64,000 bases of DNA from Escarpia spicata (GCA_963995525.1 OZ023218.1:47679741-47743740); one strand, 5' to 3'; counted from the stretch's first letter, positions 11,413-24,682 are shown. The notes: generated by a model not told the origin, from the sequence alone. A program made the numbers and translations.

Positions 11413-11727
11413 AGCGCAATGTGGTGGTGTGCCTCATTTTATATGTACATAAAGAATTATGCAAACTATCAAATTTACATATGGACTGTCTTCCATTTTA
11501 TCAAGTTACTCATGCTTTGTACATTTGTTAATTGTTGTCACTTTTATCAGACACTGGCTCTGATTGTTGTCTCTACAAACACAGTTGGCCTTTGCAAGGT
11601 TATTCTGTTATGCTTCTTACATATTTCTTCTCACTTATTTTATGGATGTGATATGATCATATTAGAATGAGATTACATTGCAAGTTTGTAACCTCAATTG
11701 GAAATGTGCATGTATACAACGTGCTAA

Positions 11728-13110
11728 ACATGGCATCAAGACTTGCTGCTTGCCTGAGTAAACATGGCATCAAGACTTGCTGCTTGCCTGAGTAAACATG
11801 GCATCAAGACTTGCTGTTGCCTGAGTAAACATGGCATCAAGACTTGCTGTTGCCTGAGTAAACATGGCATCAAGACTTGCTGCTTGCCTGAGTAAACATG
11901 GCATCAAGACTTGCTGCTTGCCTGAGTAAACATGGCATCAAGACTTGCTGTTGCCTGAGTAAACATGGCATCAAGACTTGCTGCTTGCCTGAGTAAACAT
12001 GGCATCAAGACTTGCTGTTGCCTGAGTAAACATGGCATCAAGACTTGCTGCTTGCCTGAGTAAACATGGCATCAAGACTTGCTGCTTGCCTGAGTAAACA
12101 TGGCATCAAGACTTGCTGCTTGCCTGAGTAAACATGGCATCAAGACTTGCTGCTTGCCTGAGTAAACATGGCATCAAGACTTGCTGCTTGCCTGAGTAAA
12201 CATGGCATCAAGACTTGCTGCTTGCCTGAGTAAACATGGCATCAAGACTTGCTGCTTGCCTGAGTAAACATGGCATCAAGACTTGCTGCTTGCCTGAGTA
12301 AACATGGCATCAAGACTTGCTGCTTGCCTGAGTAAACATGGCATCAAGACTTGCTGCTTGCCTGAGTAAACATGGCATCAAGACTTGCTGCTTGCCTGAG
12401 TAAACATGGCATCAAGACTTGCTGCTTGCCTGAGTAAACATGGCATCAAGACTTGCTGTTGCCTGAGTAAACATGGCATCAAGACTTGCTGTTGCCTGAG
12501 TAAACATGGCATCAAGACTTGCTGTTGCCTGAGTAAACATGGCATCAAGACTTGCTGTTGCCTGAGTAAACATGGCATCAAGACTTGCTGTTGCCTGAGT
12601 AAACATGGCATCAAGACTTGCTGCTTGCCTGAGTAAACATGGCATCAAGACTTGCTGCTTGCCTGAGTAAACATGGCATCAAGACTTGCTGCTTGCCTGA
12701 GTAAACATGGCATCAAGACTTGCTGCTTGCCTGAGTAAACATGGCATCAAGACTTGCTGCTTGCCTGAGTAAACATGGCATCAAGACTTGCTGCTTGCCT
12801 GAGTAAACATGGCATCAAGACTTGCTGCTTGCCTGAGTAAACATGGCATCAAGACTTGCTGCTTGCCTGAGTAAACATGGCATCAAGACTTGCTGCTTGC
12901 CTGAGTAAACATGGCATCAAGACTTGCTGCTTGCCTGAGTAAACATGGCATCAAGACTTGCTGCTTGCCTGAGTAAACATGGCATCAAGACTTGCTGCTT
13001 GCCTGAGTAAACATGGCATCAAGACTTGCTGCTTGCCTGAGTAAACATGGCATCAAGACTTGCTGCTTGCCTGAGTAAACATGGCATCAAGACTTGCTGT
13101 TGCCTGAGCA
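11728..13110. repeat. 34-bp minisatellite, about 40 copies, 3' of PLD
   Basis: Unit core acatggcatcaagacttgct with cttgcctgagtaa. A minority of copies lack one base (gctgttgcc), giving 33-bp units. Copies are otherwise nearly identical, so the array is young. The open frames in it are by-products of the 33-bp units. Confidence 0.97.
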
Positions 13111-14550
13111 AACCAGTGCAAGTTCTGTTTTACTTCAGGGATAGTTATGAAGCCAGTGGTTTCGGTATTTAGCATGATCATGACATTTTATTTGTGTTTT
13201 TAAATAACTAATTATTGCATAGAAAGGGTGTGAGTGCACTTTAATGGTTTTATATAATTAACAGTTGTTAATATTGTTACAATGTAACTCCTGCCATCCA
13301 GGTACACCTACAGAAATGACTATTTTCTTACTCTTTCAGTGCCATAAATGCTAAAACAGAAGATAACTTTAACAATGCTGATCCTTGCTACCACTGCCTG
13401 CCAGAGTAGTAGATCTGTGTATCCCAATATGTACTAGAATTGGTATTTACTTAAAATAAATACTTTCAACAGGACCAAAATCTGTTTAATTTGTATTTGT
13501 CTAACATGACCTAGACCTGTTCCGTCATCAATACAACTGCTTGTAAAAAATCTGGTAATCTACAACATAATCACTTGTCAAAACTCTGGTAATCTACACT
13601 AATGCGTCAGTGCACATATCCGGACATCTGTATTTGCTACTTTGTTGCAATTGTATCGGAATCTTTTCAGATTTTAAAATGAATTGTATTTTGCTCAATT
13701 TATAGCATAGCACCAGACTCATTATTGTCATGTTTGGAGATTATTGTTTCACCTTTGTTCCATGTGTGTTGGTGATGTATGAATTGTATTGCATGTGTGG
13801 TACTATAGTCTTTGTTTTACACAATCATGGATAACAGAATCGGCTGTTTAAAGAATCAAAAGCAGTAACATTGGCCTTAGAGGACAATTGTCCATAATGG
13901 AAACCTGTCTAGAATGGGCATTTTAAAATTCCAAATGGCTAGTTTGCATTGCTCACTACCTGTCCATAGCAGTAATCTGGCCATAACAAACATATTGAGT
14001 CCTGACGTGTTCACTACGGACAGGTTTTACTGTATATTATTTAGTCATTCCATATCTCTCCCGTATTAACCCGAGCTGCTGAAGTGAAATGACTGCTTAA
14101 CAGAATAAACTTGCTGCCCAAAGTTGCACTGCCAAACAAAGTTCACTATATAATTTACTATGGAGTGTTATTATTGTATTATTTTCATGTTTTATGAAGG
14201 GGTCTGTGTGGTTACTCGGACTGTACTGTCTGTACATGCAATAATATAAATTGGTACATGTAACGGCACTGATGTTTAATCAAATGGATATATTTTATAT
14301 ACTGCATCATCTTTAATTCTCTGAATCTGATGTGATTTTATTTTAATGTTTTGTGTTCTAATCAAAGTATGTTCTACTAGTAGATAATTTCTAAGTTTAT
14401 TAGAAACCGTGACATCAGACATGACGACCGTATAATAATTGTGCCTGTCATTGAATGTATATTTGTATATCATGTCAACACAGAACCATATTGATGGAAG
14501 TTTCACTATTTTGTGAGAAAAAAAAATTAAAATATATCAATTCAACACGC
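13111..14550. other. Intergenic DNA between PLD and the LINE relics
   Basis: No gene seen. 13870-14035 contains tgtccataatgg, cctgtctagaatgg and acggacaggttttactgta, resembling ends of pogo/Tigger-like DNA transposons, but too decayed to define. Confidence 0.4.
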
Positions 14551-14559
14551 TTTGATTCC

Positions 14560-17500
14560 ACCCTTTTCTGTCCACTTTCTTCTTAGGTCTTATGTCGGAT
14601 ACCCCAAACAGCCCAATATTGAGCTAACGCAGGAGTCTGTGGTGTATGTGCACATGCGCTGTGGGGTGCTTAAATTAATAAATTATTTAAAGGCAGTTAA
14701 GGTGATTGGGTGTGCTGAATTGAAGGTTCATGATGGCTGCTTGAAAAGCAATGGTGGTTATGGGGTCATTTTTTTTTTTTTTAGTCATTTGGGTTGGGAT
14801 CATGTTCCACATACGGATTGCTCTGGGGTAGGAGAAAACGGCTGCACTAATGGGGCTACATAGTGGCCATGGTTTCTTGATTGTGTTAGAAGGCCTCACG
14901 GGGGGGGGGTTGATCTTGATAATGTTTTTTTATAAAATGTCATTGCTTGTTCGATAATGCGTCGTCGTTCAAGAGGTGGCCATCCAAGGGTGGTTACTAG
15001 GTCTGCTGAGTTAGTTTGGCATCTATGATAATTTTGAACAAATCTGGCAGCATAGTGTAATATTTTTTCAAGGTGCTTAACTTGGGTGGCAGTGTGTGGG
15101 TCCCATGTGGGAGATGCATACTCAAGTCTTGACCAGATTAGCATATTATAAGCTATTTCTTTGACTTCGGGTTTGCATGGACCAAGGGTTCTTTTAATCA
15201 TGCCTAAGACTTTTGAGGATTTGGAAACTATGCCGGTGTTGTGACTTGCCCAGGTTTATTTTGAATCAAATTTTACTTCGAGATACGGATGGCTGGATAC
15301 TGTAGCGAGTGGCATGCTGAAGAGTGAATATGATTGTAGTCTGGGTTTAGTTTTGTTTGTTATTGGGAGGTGAACACATTTAGAAATGTTAAATTGACGA
15401 CTGGCTCCAAGCACTAGTAACTCCAATACACACAAAAAAGTACAGTCCAATGCACAAGTTTGCCTGTCTTGTATGACTGTTGGAAGATGTGTGTGATAAT
15501 GGGAGCTATTTCCTCTGCAGTTTCTTTAAGAACTCTGGCTGGGAGTTCATCTGGACCAGTAGCTTTGTTTTAGTTTAGATTTTTCAGTTGCATGATTACT
15601 CCAGCTATCCCTATTTCAAGAGTGGGCATATTAGGGTAAGAGGAAGGTACTTGTTGGGGGATAGAGTACATTTCTTGGGTGAACACGGAACTAAATTATA
15701 TGTTCAGTGCATTTGCTTTGTCATGATCATTGATGATTGGTTGTTCGTTTACTTGCAGTGTGGGAATACCAATGTTTTCTTGTTTGTTTGCTTTGATGAA
15801 TGACCAGAATTGTTTAGGGTTTGTTTTTAGGCTGTCTCCAATGTTGTTGTTGTTTACATAATCTTTGTAAGATTTTGGCTGCAGCCTTAGTGGCTTGCCT
15901 TCTGAGTTCTTTAAACTTTTCCAAATTGCTATTAAGTCTGTTTTTGTGTGGCTTTTATTGCATTTTCATTGCATTCTTTTTATTTTCCGTGTTATCCAGG
16001 GGAGGTGGGTTTTTGCTTTGGTGTTGCGACTAGGGGTGGTATTGTTATCAGTGTGGCAAGTTGTGTCTGTGAAAAGATCTAATTTGTGTTAATATCTCAT
16101 GAATTGGCCAGGGTCCATGTCAAAGTATTCTGTTGTTATAATTGGGTTATGCTATCTTTAAGTTTGCCCCAGTCTGTGGATTTGTACTGAAATACTTTGT
16201 GTGGTGGTTTCCTGTTGCGAACTGGGTTTAGGTTGACACTGAAGGATACGTGTGAGAGTTAACGATTATGGACGAGTTTGAGGTGAGTATTAGGTCAAGG
16301 ATATTGCCAGAATCAATTCGTGTGGGGTCATTCACCATGTTTTGCAATCCAAATTCACTCATTATTTCTAGTAGTTTGTTGTGTTTGTTGGCAGTTCTAT
16401 TGCTTGTGGTTTGTGGTTGCGCCAGATGAAATCAGGACGGTTAAAGTCTTCTGCTATGACTATGTTAGGGGGAGTTATTTGTGATCTGTATAGGTTCGTC
16501 AAAGATTCATGGAGAACTTGGAGAGATTGGAGATGGTCATTGGGGAGACAGTAATAGGATGCAAAGTATATGGATTGGTTTCGTGCAAAGTGCATTTTTG
16601 TCCATACTATTTCTCAATTGGAGTTAAGGTTTGGGAGTGGTTCTGGAGTGATGTCGTCGCGAAAGGCTATAAGTACTCCACCGTCATGGGCATTTCGACC
16701 TATTGCATTAGCAAGTATTGTCAACAAATTTTGAAAGCATACTGTTGGACAGAATAACGGTTATATTATCTACTATGTCTAATCAGTTTATATATTGGTA
16801 TTCAAATCAAACTATGTGTATAAGATGGTCAGGCAATTTGTCTGAATACCTTCGTTTTACAAATGGTGTGAGGTAAGGAGGTATATTCTCACCATACCTT
16901 TTTAATGTATATATATATATATAGATGATCTAACCATAGCAAACAAATGTGATATAGGGTGTGTTATATAGGTAATGTACATAAAAATTAATCATCTTAT
17001 GTATGCTGATGATTTAGTAACCCTCTCCCCACCTGTGTGAGGGTTATCTGATCTGATTCAGGTCTGTGGATCTTATGGGATGAGTCATGATATTAAATAT
17101 AACTCAAATAAAAGTGCTGTACGTGTTAGTGTGTAAAAGCAAATACATGAAGACTGTTGATGTGCCATCATCTTAGATCAATGGTGAAACAATCAAAGAA
17201 GTAGATCACATTAAATATCTGGGGTACTTTATATTTAACACACTGCGAGATGACAAGGACGTCTTGTGGCAGTGCCGACAACTATATATATGCTATCTAG
17301 GGGTAATTAATATATGTGCTTTTGAGTAATTTTTATATGTGTTCTACAAGTGAAGCTGACATTGCTTAAAATGTACATTCTGTTCCAATGTGTATTGCTC
17401 AATTGTGCTGGAATTACACAGTAGCAAGTATCCATAAGCTCCATGTTGCATACAGTTAACCTAATGTTTTTCAAATAAGTACTACTGCGTGAGTCTATAA

Positions 17501-18000
17501 ATACTGCAGGGCTTCTACCATGTTTGTAGAATACTGTGTACCTAATAGTAAAGCTCTGATTATAAATCTTGTATATAAATTCATGCTGAGACTTGATGCC
17601 TCTTATAATATGCTGATATGATTGCAATTGTGAAAAGCGATTTAAAGTACCTTTTGAGGATACAATGACATTGGTTAGATGTTGTAGGCCCTATATACGT
17701 ACTAGTTCTTATTTAGACTACATATGGTAGGCTCCATTGTGCAGTATTCTTATATTTTTTGTTTACTTTTTCTGTAAGTGTTCTTTTTATAATTATATGG
17801 ACATCTGTACATGCTGCACAGTTGAGTCTGAAATTATTGATTTTGAATTTAATTTCTGTCCTTTCTGATAGCATGTAGTTTAGTGGTAGAAATGAGTAGG
17901 TGGGATAGTTTTCATATATTTTGGTTTCGACTAGGAATATGATGTCGGGATTGTTTGACTGTATTGTTGCCTTACTGGCTTTAAGCAATTAAGCCAAATT
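14560..18000 (-). mobile_element. Decayed jockey/CR1-like LINE on the - strand
   Basis: Broken - strand frames in the right order. An endonuclease start (PDIIFLVETKIYE) lies near 17950-17900. An endonuclease segment (YFASYYCLPNDHLQSLQVLH, then EDFNRPDFIW, where functional enzymes have GDFN) lies near 16580-16420. The 3' part of the reverse transcriptase ORF (LEYASPTWDPHTATQVKHLE, AARFVQNYHR, LGWPPLERRR) lies at 15201-14896. There are many stops and frameshifts. It is split by an opposite-strand LINE at 16795-17630. Confidence 0.8.
16795..17630 (+). mobile_element. LINE reverse-transcriptase relic, + strand, nested
   Basis: The + strand translation shows RT domain blocks in three frames: NGVR then GGIFSPYLFNVY, the catalytic box HLMYADDLVT (YADD at 17002-17013), then INGETIKEVDHIKYLGY. 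The stops, frameshifts and opposite orientation show a dead copy inserted within the 14560-18000 element. Confidence 0.8.
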
Positions 18001-18204
18001 TAAGGGCCTTAAGCTTATAGTTGGGTTGTCTTTTCAATGCTCTTGACGCTGTTGGTGTTTATCAGAATATCTTCTGTTTTTAATTATATTTTAACCATTT
18101 AATGTTTTTATTATTTTAAACCCATGCGCACCCTCACAACAACTGTGGAGTTATTCCTCTACTGTCGGGGTTTTCACAGTAATCCTGAAGAAGAAGACCA
18201 CTGG

Positions 18205-19120
18205 CACTGACACCCCAGCTAACAAAAACAGGTTCTCAGAACGTTCCCAGAACGTTAGTTTTACGTTACGATAACGTTATTGATAATGTTCGGAGAACGT
18301 TTTTTGGGAAAGTTTTCTTAACGTTCCGAGAACGTTACATATAACGTTATTGCCTAACGTTAGCAGAACGTTTTTTTGGAAAGTTTTCTCAACGTTCCGA
18401 GAACGTTATAGATAACGTTATTGCCTAACGTTAGCAGAACGTTTTTGCATAACGTTAGCAGAACGTTTTTTTGGAAAGTTTTCTTAACGTTCCAAGAACG
18501 TTACATATAACGTTATTGCCTAACGTTAGCAGAACGTTTTTGCATAACGTTCGGAGAACGTTTTTTTTTGGAAAGTTTTCTTAACGTTCCGAGAACGTTA
18601 TAGATAACGTTATTGCCTAACGTTAGCAGAACGTTTTTGCATAACGTTAGCAGAACGTTTTTTTGGAAAGTTTTCTTAACGTTCCAAGAACGTTACATAT
18701 AACGTTATTGCCTAACGTTAGCAGAACGTTTTTGCATAACGTTAGCAGAACGTTTTTTTTGAAAGTTTTCTTAACGTTACAGATAACGTTATTGCCTAAT
18801 GTTAGCAGAACGTTTTTGCATAACGTTAGCAAAACTTTGTTTGGAAAGTTTTCTTAACGTTCCAAGAACGTTACAGATAACATTATTGCGTAACGTTAGC
18901 AGAACGTTTTCCCCTAATGTTAGCAGAACGTTTTTTGGAAAGTTTTCTTGAGGTTCCGAGAACGTTACAGATAACGTTATTACCTAACGTTAGCAGAACG
19001 TTTTTGCATAACATTAGCAGGACGTTTTTGGGGAAAGTTTTCTTAATATTCCGAGAACGTTACAGATAATGTTATTGTCTAACGTTAGAAACGATTTTGT
19101 CTAACGTTAACAGAACGATA
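18205..19120. repeat. AACGTT-rich tandem array
   Basis: Repeats of gttagcagaacgtttttgca, ggaaagttttcttaacgttc and gagaacgttacagataacgt. The palindrome AACGTT occurs dozens of times. Copies diverge more toward the right edge. The array lies just beyond the 3' end of the DUF4806 gene. Confidence 0.9.
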
Positions 19121-19183
19121 AAACAATAAATGGATTTTCATTACTTTTATTTACACATGGCTATTACATGGTAGTTACAAAAC

Positions 19184-19240
19184 TCAATCTTCCTCGTCAT
19201 CATCTTCAACCTGGTGGACCTGGGTGACTGCCGGCATCTG
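19184..19240 (-). CDS. DUF4806 gene exon 10 (acidic C-terminus, stop)
   Basis: The - strand acceptor atattcag is followed by QMPAVTQVHQVEDDDEED and TGA. An aataaa signal (- strand) lies at 19151-19146. Confidence 0.65.
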   Translation of the reverse strand, partial: QMPAVTQVHQVEDDDEED

Positions 19241-19537
19241 CTGAATATAAAAATATATTCTAAATATCAATATGAATCAAACACTATTTAAGTTGGGGTT
19301 GTAATGCCCTTTTTAAAAGAATATGTTTGACGACGTATTGTTGACTAACTGGCTGAGTAACCGACGTTGCCTGTTGGGAAAAGACTGTTGCTTGCACTGA
19401 AACTCTTGAAATTGTGACTCCTGAGACCCCACTGGCCTACCCGAATTTTGAAAAAATCAAAATATACGTTCGAACCACCCAATAGATCACACACAAAATG
19501 TCAGCCCCATACATGCAAACGGTGATAATGGTCTACA

Positions 19538-19633
19538 GACAGACATGTCACAGACAGACATGTCATAGACAGACATGTCACAGACAGACGGACGGACGGA
19601 CAGAGAAGCAAACAGACAGACAGACAGACAGAC
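19538..19633. repeat. CAGA/CATGTCA microsatellite
   Basis: Runs of cagacagacatgtcacagac and (cagacaga)n inside the last intron of the DUF4806 gene. Confidence 0.9.
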
Positions 19634-19923
19634 ACACGCACAGAGAACCATATTGTTGTACAATATAGATTTCTTGCACAAAAAATGCACAATGTAATTA
19701 TGTATGTATAGTAGATTAATATGGCTTTCTCCAGCAACATTAATTGTATATTAATTATAACCACTAGGAGAGAGTCATACTTGGTTTCATGGCAATCCAC
19801 AAATTTATATCTATGGCCTACCACAGGATGGCAAATTCAATAGAAACTATAGATTATGCCATCAAGGCCAGGGGGCATTTTATTTAGGAAAGAAATTACT
19901 AAGAGCGAGTCAAGGTCAAATAC

Positions 19924-20030
19924 CTTGTTAGCCTTTCTCCCTCCTCTGTGAGGTGCAAACTTCAAAGTTTCTGTGATCACTTCTTAAATTTCATCCACTT
20001 TTGACATTTTGTGAATGCGTGTACACGCTT
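19924..20030 (-). CDS. DUF4806 gene exon 9, with in-frame TAA
   Basis: Acceptor tgatttcag, donor aacaag|gtattt. Reads KACTRIHKMSKVDEI, TAA, then EVITETLKFAPHRGGRKANK. The open frame on both sides and the intact donor argue that the stop is a late mutation. Confidence 0.6.
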
Positions 20031-20458
20031 CTGAAATCAATGAGAAAAACAAAATGAGGTAACACATTTCAGACTAAAATATCTTGAACGGAAACAAAAG
20101 GCAACTTTTGTGGTTATGCACCTTAAAACTTAATACAAGCTAACCATTTGCAACTACAATCAACATCTTCACATCAGTGGTCAACTTGAGATGCTGTCTC
20201 AAAGTGGAAGATTCTAATAAAATGTCCGATATCATGAAAACCGGCATATTGCCCATGGCACAGTAAATTACCAGTGGAGGAATAATGGATCACGTCCAGT
20301 GCTAAAAAAACACTACCATAATACTTTATTTTCTTGACTCAAACTGAGCTACATCTGGTGCAAAATTTAAGAGTTTTTAGTTGGATCAATTACTATGAGG
20401 TGGTAATTGTATTCATCGGTGACCAGGTGATATAAAAATAAAGAAAAGAGAAACATAC

Positions 20459-20618
20459 TGATCACAACTTGGCAGATGGACAACTCCACGAACTTTCGCT
20501 TCAATTTTTTCTCCTTAAGGCTGTATTGGCCAAGGATGTCATTCGTTGCCACCTTCCGCAGCATGCGACGAATACTGCAGCCAGTATTCACTCCTCCCAA
20601 GGAGCTCAAGTAGACAAC
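20459..20618 (-). CDS. DUF4806 gene exon 8 (domain core)
   Basis: VVYLSSLGGVNTGCSIRRML and KVATNDILGQYSL, the most recognisable block of DUF4806. Donor atca|gtatgt, phase 1. Confidence 0.8.
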
Positions 20619-21126
20619 CTTAGGATAAATCAAGAGCAACAATTAAAGTCATGTTTCAAAACAACTTGATATGAACACCTTGAGAAAATGTATATCCACT
20701 GATTTGTTGCATATCAAAACGTTGTATTAATACAATTGGCGTTTTGTTGATTGTTACCAAAATACACACTTTTTTACATTTATCTTTAAATATACATGTA
20801 CCTATATGTTTGATTCACTAAGGGCTTTTCCATGTAAACAGTTGGGGGGAGTGAACTTGTTTTGACCCCATTACCCACACATATTGAATTAATTAAACCC
20901 ACAGATCTCAATATAATTCTGCCACATACATGTACCTTGTGAAAATGCTCCCCTTCTGCATTTTAATTATTTTTCAAATACCTATGCCTCATATTTACCC
21001 CACCCACCAAAAAACAATTGATACCCCCACCCCCCACAATTTGAATGTTATTTTATTTTACCTGGTAATGCATTTAAAAAACTGTTAATACAAAACCCAT
21101 AATTATGATTGAAAACCCCTCCTTAC

Positions 21127-21332
21127 AGTTTTCTTCTGGAAGTCCTTGTCCTCAAGTTTCTGGCAAAGACCTTCGAGCTCTGCGATAGTGCTGCAGGGTC
21201 TGGCAAGCATCTCATCCACCTCCTCCTCAGCTACACTTGTCCCCACATTGAGAAGCCTTCGCTGGAGAGCCAGCAACTCACCCTGATTCTCCAGGATCGC
21301 ATCTAACTTTCGGAGGACAGATACCTGAAAGT
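21127..21332 (-). CDS. DUF4806 gene exon 7 (coiled N-terminal part of domain)
   Basis: FQVSVLRKLDAILENQGELL, then LARPCSTIAELEGLCQKLED. Heptad-like leucines followed by the LxxLxxLExxLxD start of the domain. Acceptor gattcag, donor aaaact|gtaagg. Confidence 0.8.
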
Positions 21333-21863
21333 CTGAATCAAAATAGTTGTGTGGAGTAAGTTACTAGCTCTATACTACTTTCCTTTAGTATCTAACATAC
21401 AAATACATTATCCGTCTCAGTTCCTTTTGTTAAGCACATACTGTTTCAATCAATAATTGTTCAACTTGGGAGATTATTGGTTGTTAAAAATTACTTGTTA
21501 ATAATACTCAGTATAATCAAGTTAATTGATATTGTTTTAATTAAATTAAATCAATTCCAGAAAAGTTTTTTTTTTTTATAAAGAAAGTTAATTAATTTAA
21601 ATAAACTAATTGATTGACCTGAATTAACAATTTAAATTAACCCATGCCTCTTTGCTACTATATATGTCACTTTGGCACTTGATATTATATTACTCGATAA
21701 TTTATGCTTTTGCAAAACTACCGGTCGCCTGATCCAGCCAGTGGAGTAATAAATGACATGCAGATATAATTTTTTATATTTTGCGCCATTCTATCTTAAA
21801 ACCGACTACCTCCGCAAATTATGTTTATAAGATTTGTCTATAAATACAATGTAATATCTTACT

Positions 21864-21919
21864 ATCGGTGTTGACGACACGTTCCCTTGATATTGAAGAG
21901 GTCTTGGATGTTGCTGGAT
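21864..21919 (-). CDS. DUF4806 gene exon 6 (linker)
   Basis: Short Ser/Thr-rich linker, PATSKTSSISRERVVNTD. Phase 1 at both ends, GT-AG sites present. Confidence 0.6.
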
Positions 21920-22369
21920 CTTGAAATAAAATGAAATGTCACATCAGAAGTAGATCACGTTAACATTCAACAAGTAATAAATTTTATATTTTTGACGGAG
22001 TTTATGACATAACACCCTCCTATACTCGGTCTGTCTCTGGGGTAAATCCTGGTACTTCGGACTTATGCCAGACACAGCCTCTCCCAGGAGTATGTTATCT
22101 GACATTTAACATGTTTAATTGATACTGACGTGATATAAACAGTATAACAATCACCATCAGGACATACCGGTGCATCACAATTTATGGGACAAGCTCAGGT
22201 GAAACTGCAACACAATTAAAATATTAACCCAGAATTCATGAAAATTTAATATTAAGCTACTATATAATTATAAATGGTGAATTTGATTCAATATAAATAA
22301 CGTGTTTGTGGCCGTTTTTGAACTGCTTGATATGAACCGCTTATTATATATATATGCTGACAAACATAC

Positions 22370-22477
22370 TCGAGCACAGGTGGGATGTCAGCCTTTTCAT
22401 TGTTGGTGGTGGACTTGGTTTGGTGGACTTTCTCGGTGACCGTCGTGGTGTCACAGTTGGAATTAGGTCCATTGCAA
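22370..22477 (-). CDS. DUF4806 gene exon 5 (basic linker)
   Basis: MDLIPTVTPRRSPRKSTKPS and PPPTMKRL. Acceptor tgatttcag, donor tcga|gtatgt. Basic and proline-rich, as in relatives. Confidence 0.65.
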
Positions 22478-22887
22478 CTGAAATCAAGAGTGGGTTGTAT
22501 GGTGGCAGTTTATAACATCCTGACAACATTGATCAGCTGCATGTACACATATCTCACAAAATTACGCAAAACCAGGAATGCAACCATTCAAAAAATTTCC
22601 AGATCATCTATTATAAAGTACCTTTTAAAATGTATGTTGCATATACCATGATCCAACATAAACATAGTCTTTGATTGACTGCGTTTTACAACATATCTTT
22701 ATGCACATGAAGGCTACCCGTGCCAAGTAGAAACCCGGGACAAGGCAAACCCAACTCTTTTTTATTAGTCCCAAGGGACCTTTCGGCTGACAATCACTAT
22801 AAACAATGACCAATAACACCTGTTATTTATTTATTTATACCATCAGACAGGTGTCACTGAAGTGGGTGGATTTCAAACCCAGTTGGC

Positions 22888-23240
22888 ATGAATGGTGTTC
22901 AAACTGACAACCTTGCAGTAGTGAGGGAGTGTATGTACTAGCTGCCACTGATGGTGTTCAAACTGACAACCTTGCAGTAGTGAGGGAGTGTATGTACTAG
23001 CTGCCACTGATGGTGTTCAAACTGACAACCTTGCAGTAGTGAGGGAGTGTATGTACTAGCTGCCACTGATGGTGTTCAAACTGACAACCTTGCAGTAGTG
23101 AGGGAGTGTATGTACTAGCTGCCACTGATGGTGTTCAAACTGACAACCTTGCAGTAGTGAGGGAGTGTATGTACTAGCTGCCACTGATGGTGTTCAAACT
23201 GACAACCTTGCAGTAGTGAGGGAGTGTATGTACCGGTACT
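22888..23240. repeat. 59-bp minisatellite, 6 copies
   Basis: Unit with tgatggtgttcaaactgaca, accttgcagtagtgagggag and tgtatgtactagctgccac. Lies in the intron between exons 4 and 5 of the DUF4806 gene. Copies are practically identical. Confidence 0.95.
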
Positions 23241-23291
23241 AGCTGCCACTGAGCTATTCCTCCCTCGTAGTCTTTGAGACAGTTTACTCAC

Positions 23292-23360
23292 AATCAGGTG
23301 ATGTTGGCAGGCATGGTTGCTTCTTTGCCATGGCTGATGTAGCGGTGCTAACTTCTTCAT
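23292..23360 (-). CDS. DUF4806 gene exon 4
   Basis: DEEVSTATSAMAKKQPCLPT. Acceptor attttacag, donor gatt|gtgagt. Phase 1 to phase 1. Confidence 0.6.
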
Positions 23361-23995
23361 CTGTAAAATCTTTAACAGAATATGTTGATCACAAAATTAC
23401 TGTATTAACGTGAACATTATATATCAGGTCAGAACGGCAGGCCTAACGATAAATCATATGTAACTGGTAGTTCAATAGGGCTGCAACAATACTGTTTGTC
23501 ATGATACGACATGTATACATGGCTCACATTACATTTTTTATAATAGTAATGCCGACACCTGCTCAGGGTCAGTATATTTTTACTATAATCTCAGATAGTT
23601 TGTTCAGCTGTGGTATCATCCTCATGCTAATCATATTTGTTCTAAAGGGCTTCCTAGACACAATGGACCCCCGCTTTCTGTTATACCAAATTGAACAGAG
23701 GGAACCATTGTGTCTAGAAAGTCGGGTGATTTATTCATTAAAATAATCTATATATTAAAATGGATGCTGGGGTATTATGTGGGTGCACTGTTGATGACAA
23801 TTATATCAGAAATAAAAGTTGTTATTTTGCTCAATCACTCGAAGATTCACTCACTATTTTTGCATACACTAAGTTCAATGGTGCTACCATACAGCATTTG
23901 AACCGACACCTTCCAACTTTATTGCCATGTTAGCCGAGATCTGTTCCCATTTCTGTAAGCATCGAAATCTATATTGCTTGCTGCATAGTATTTAC

Positions 23996-24148
23996 CATCA
24001 CCAGCATCTTCACTGCTGCTTTCAAAACGAAATGGTTTCTTCAGAGGCCTCCGTCTTGGTGCCATCTCGTTGTCAGTGTCCACATTATAAGAAACTTGCA
24101 CTAGATTTGCCTTCTGGGATGCCTTGAAATAATCATCTGAAGTACATA
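23996..24148 (-). CDS. DUF4806 gene exon 3
   Basis: CTSDDYFKASQKANLVQVSY, then MAPRRRPLKKPFRFESSSED. The family usually has a similar Y..A..K segment followed by a basic and Ser/Asp/Glu stretch. Acceptor ttgctcag, donor gatg|gtaaat. Confidence 0.7.
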
Positions 24149-24599
24149 CTGAGCAAGATGATAATAACAACAATGATAAAGCGGCTGTTGTTCTCATAAT
24201 TGTCCATTCCGCCAGTATACATAAGATATTTGAATTTATTATAATAAAATGCATGATCATTTAAAGCAGTACACATCATACATGATGCATAAGAATACAT
24301 CCTAGCCATATATGTGAACATGGTATAATATATTCTTAATAACTGTGACTGCTGCATTTGTGTTGATTTCATAAAATATATTGAATTAATGCATAATGCA
24401 AAACCTGCACTTTAAGACCACCTAAGGGCCATGGAAAAGTTAGGTTCAATGACAGTTGGAATTTAATAACAGGGTTAGTTACTTCTAAAATACCACTTGT
24501 GTTCCTATTGAAGTTGTCTTAAATCACAAGGTGGTATTTAACACAGGTTTTATTGTAATAGTAATCGCACAATGTACTTGTATACTTACTTGACTCTGC

Positions 24600-24682
24600 G
24601 AAAAACGTCTGACGGATGGCATACTTTGACCATTTTGCCAAATTCGGTTCTTCGGCTTTTCTCGCCCATGCAGTACAATCCC
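24600..24682 (-). CDS. DUF4806 gene exon 2
   Basis: In the frame that joins exon 3 it reads DCTAWARKAEEPNLAKWSKY and AIRQTFFAES. The join to exon 1 is out of frame by one base, so either an exon is missed or there is a frameshift. Confidence 0.55.
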
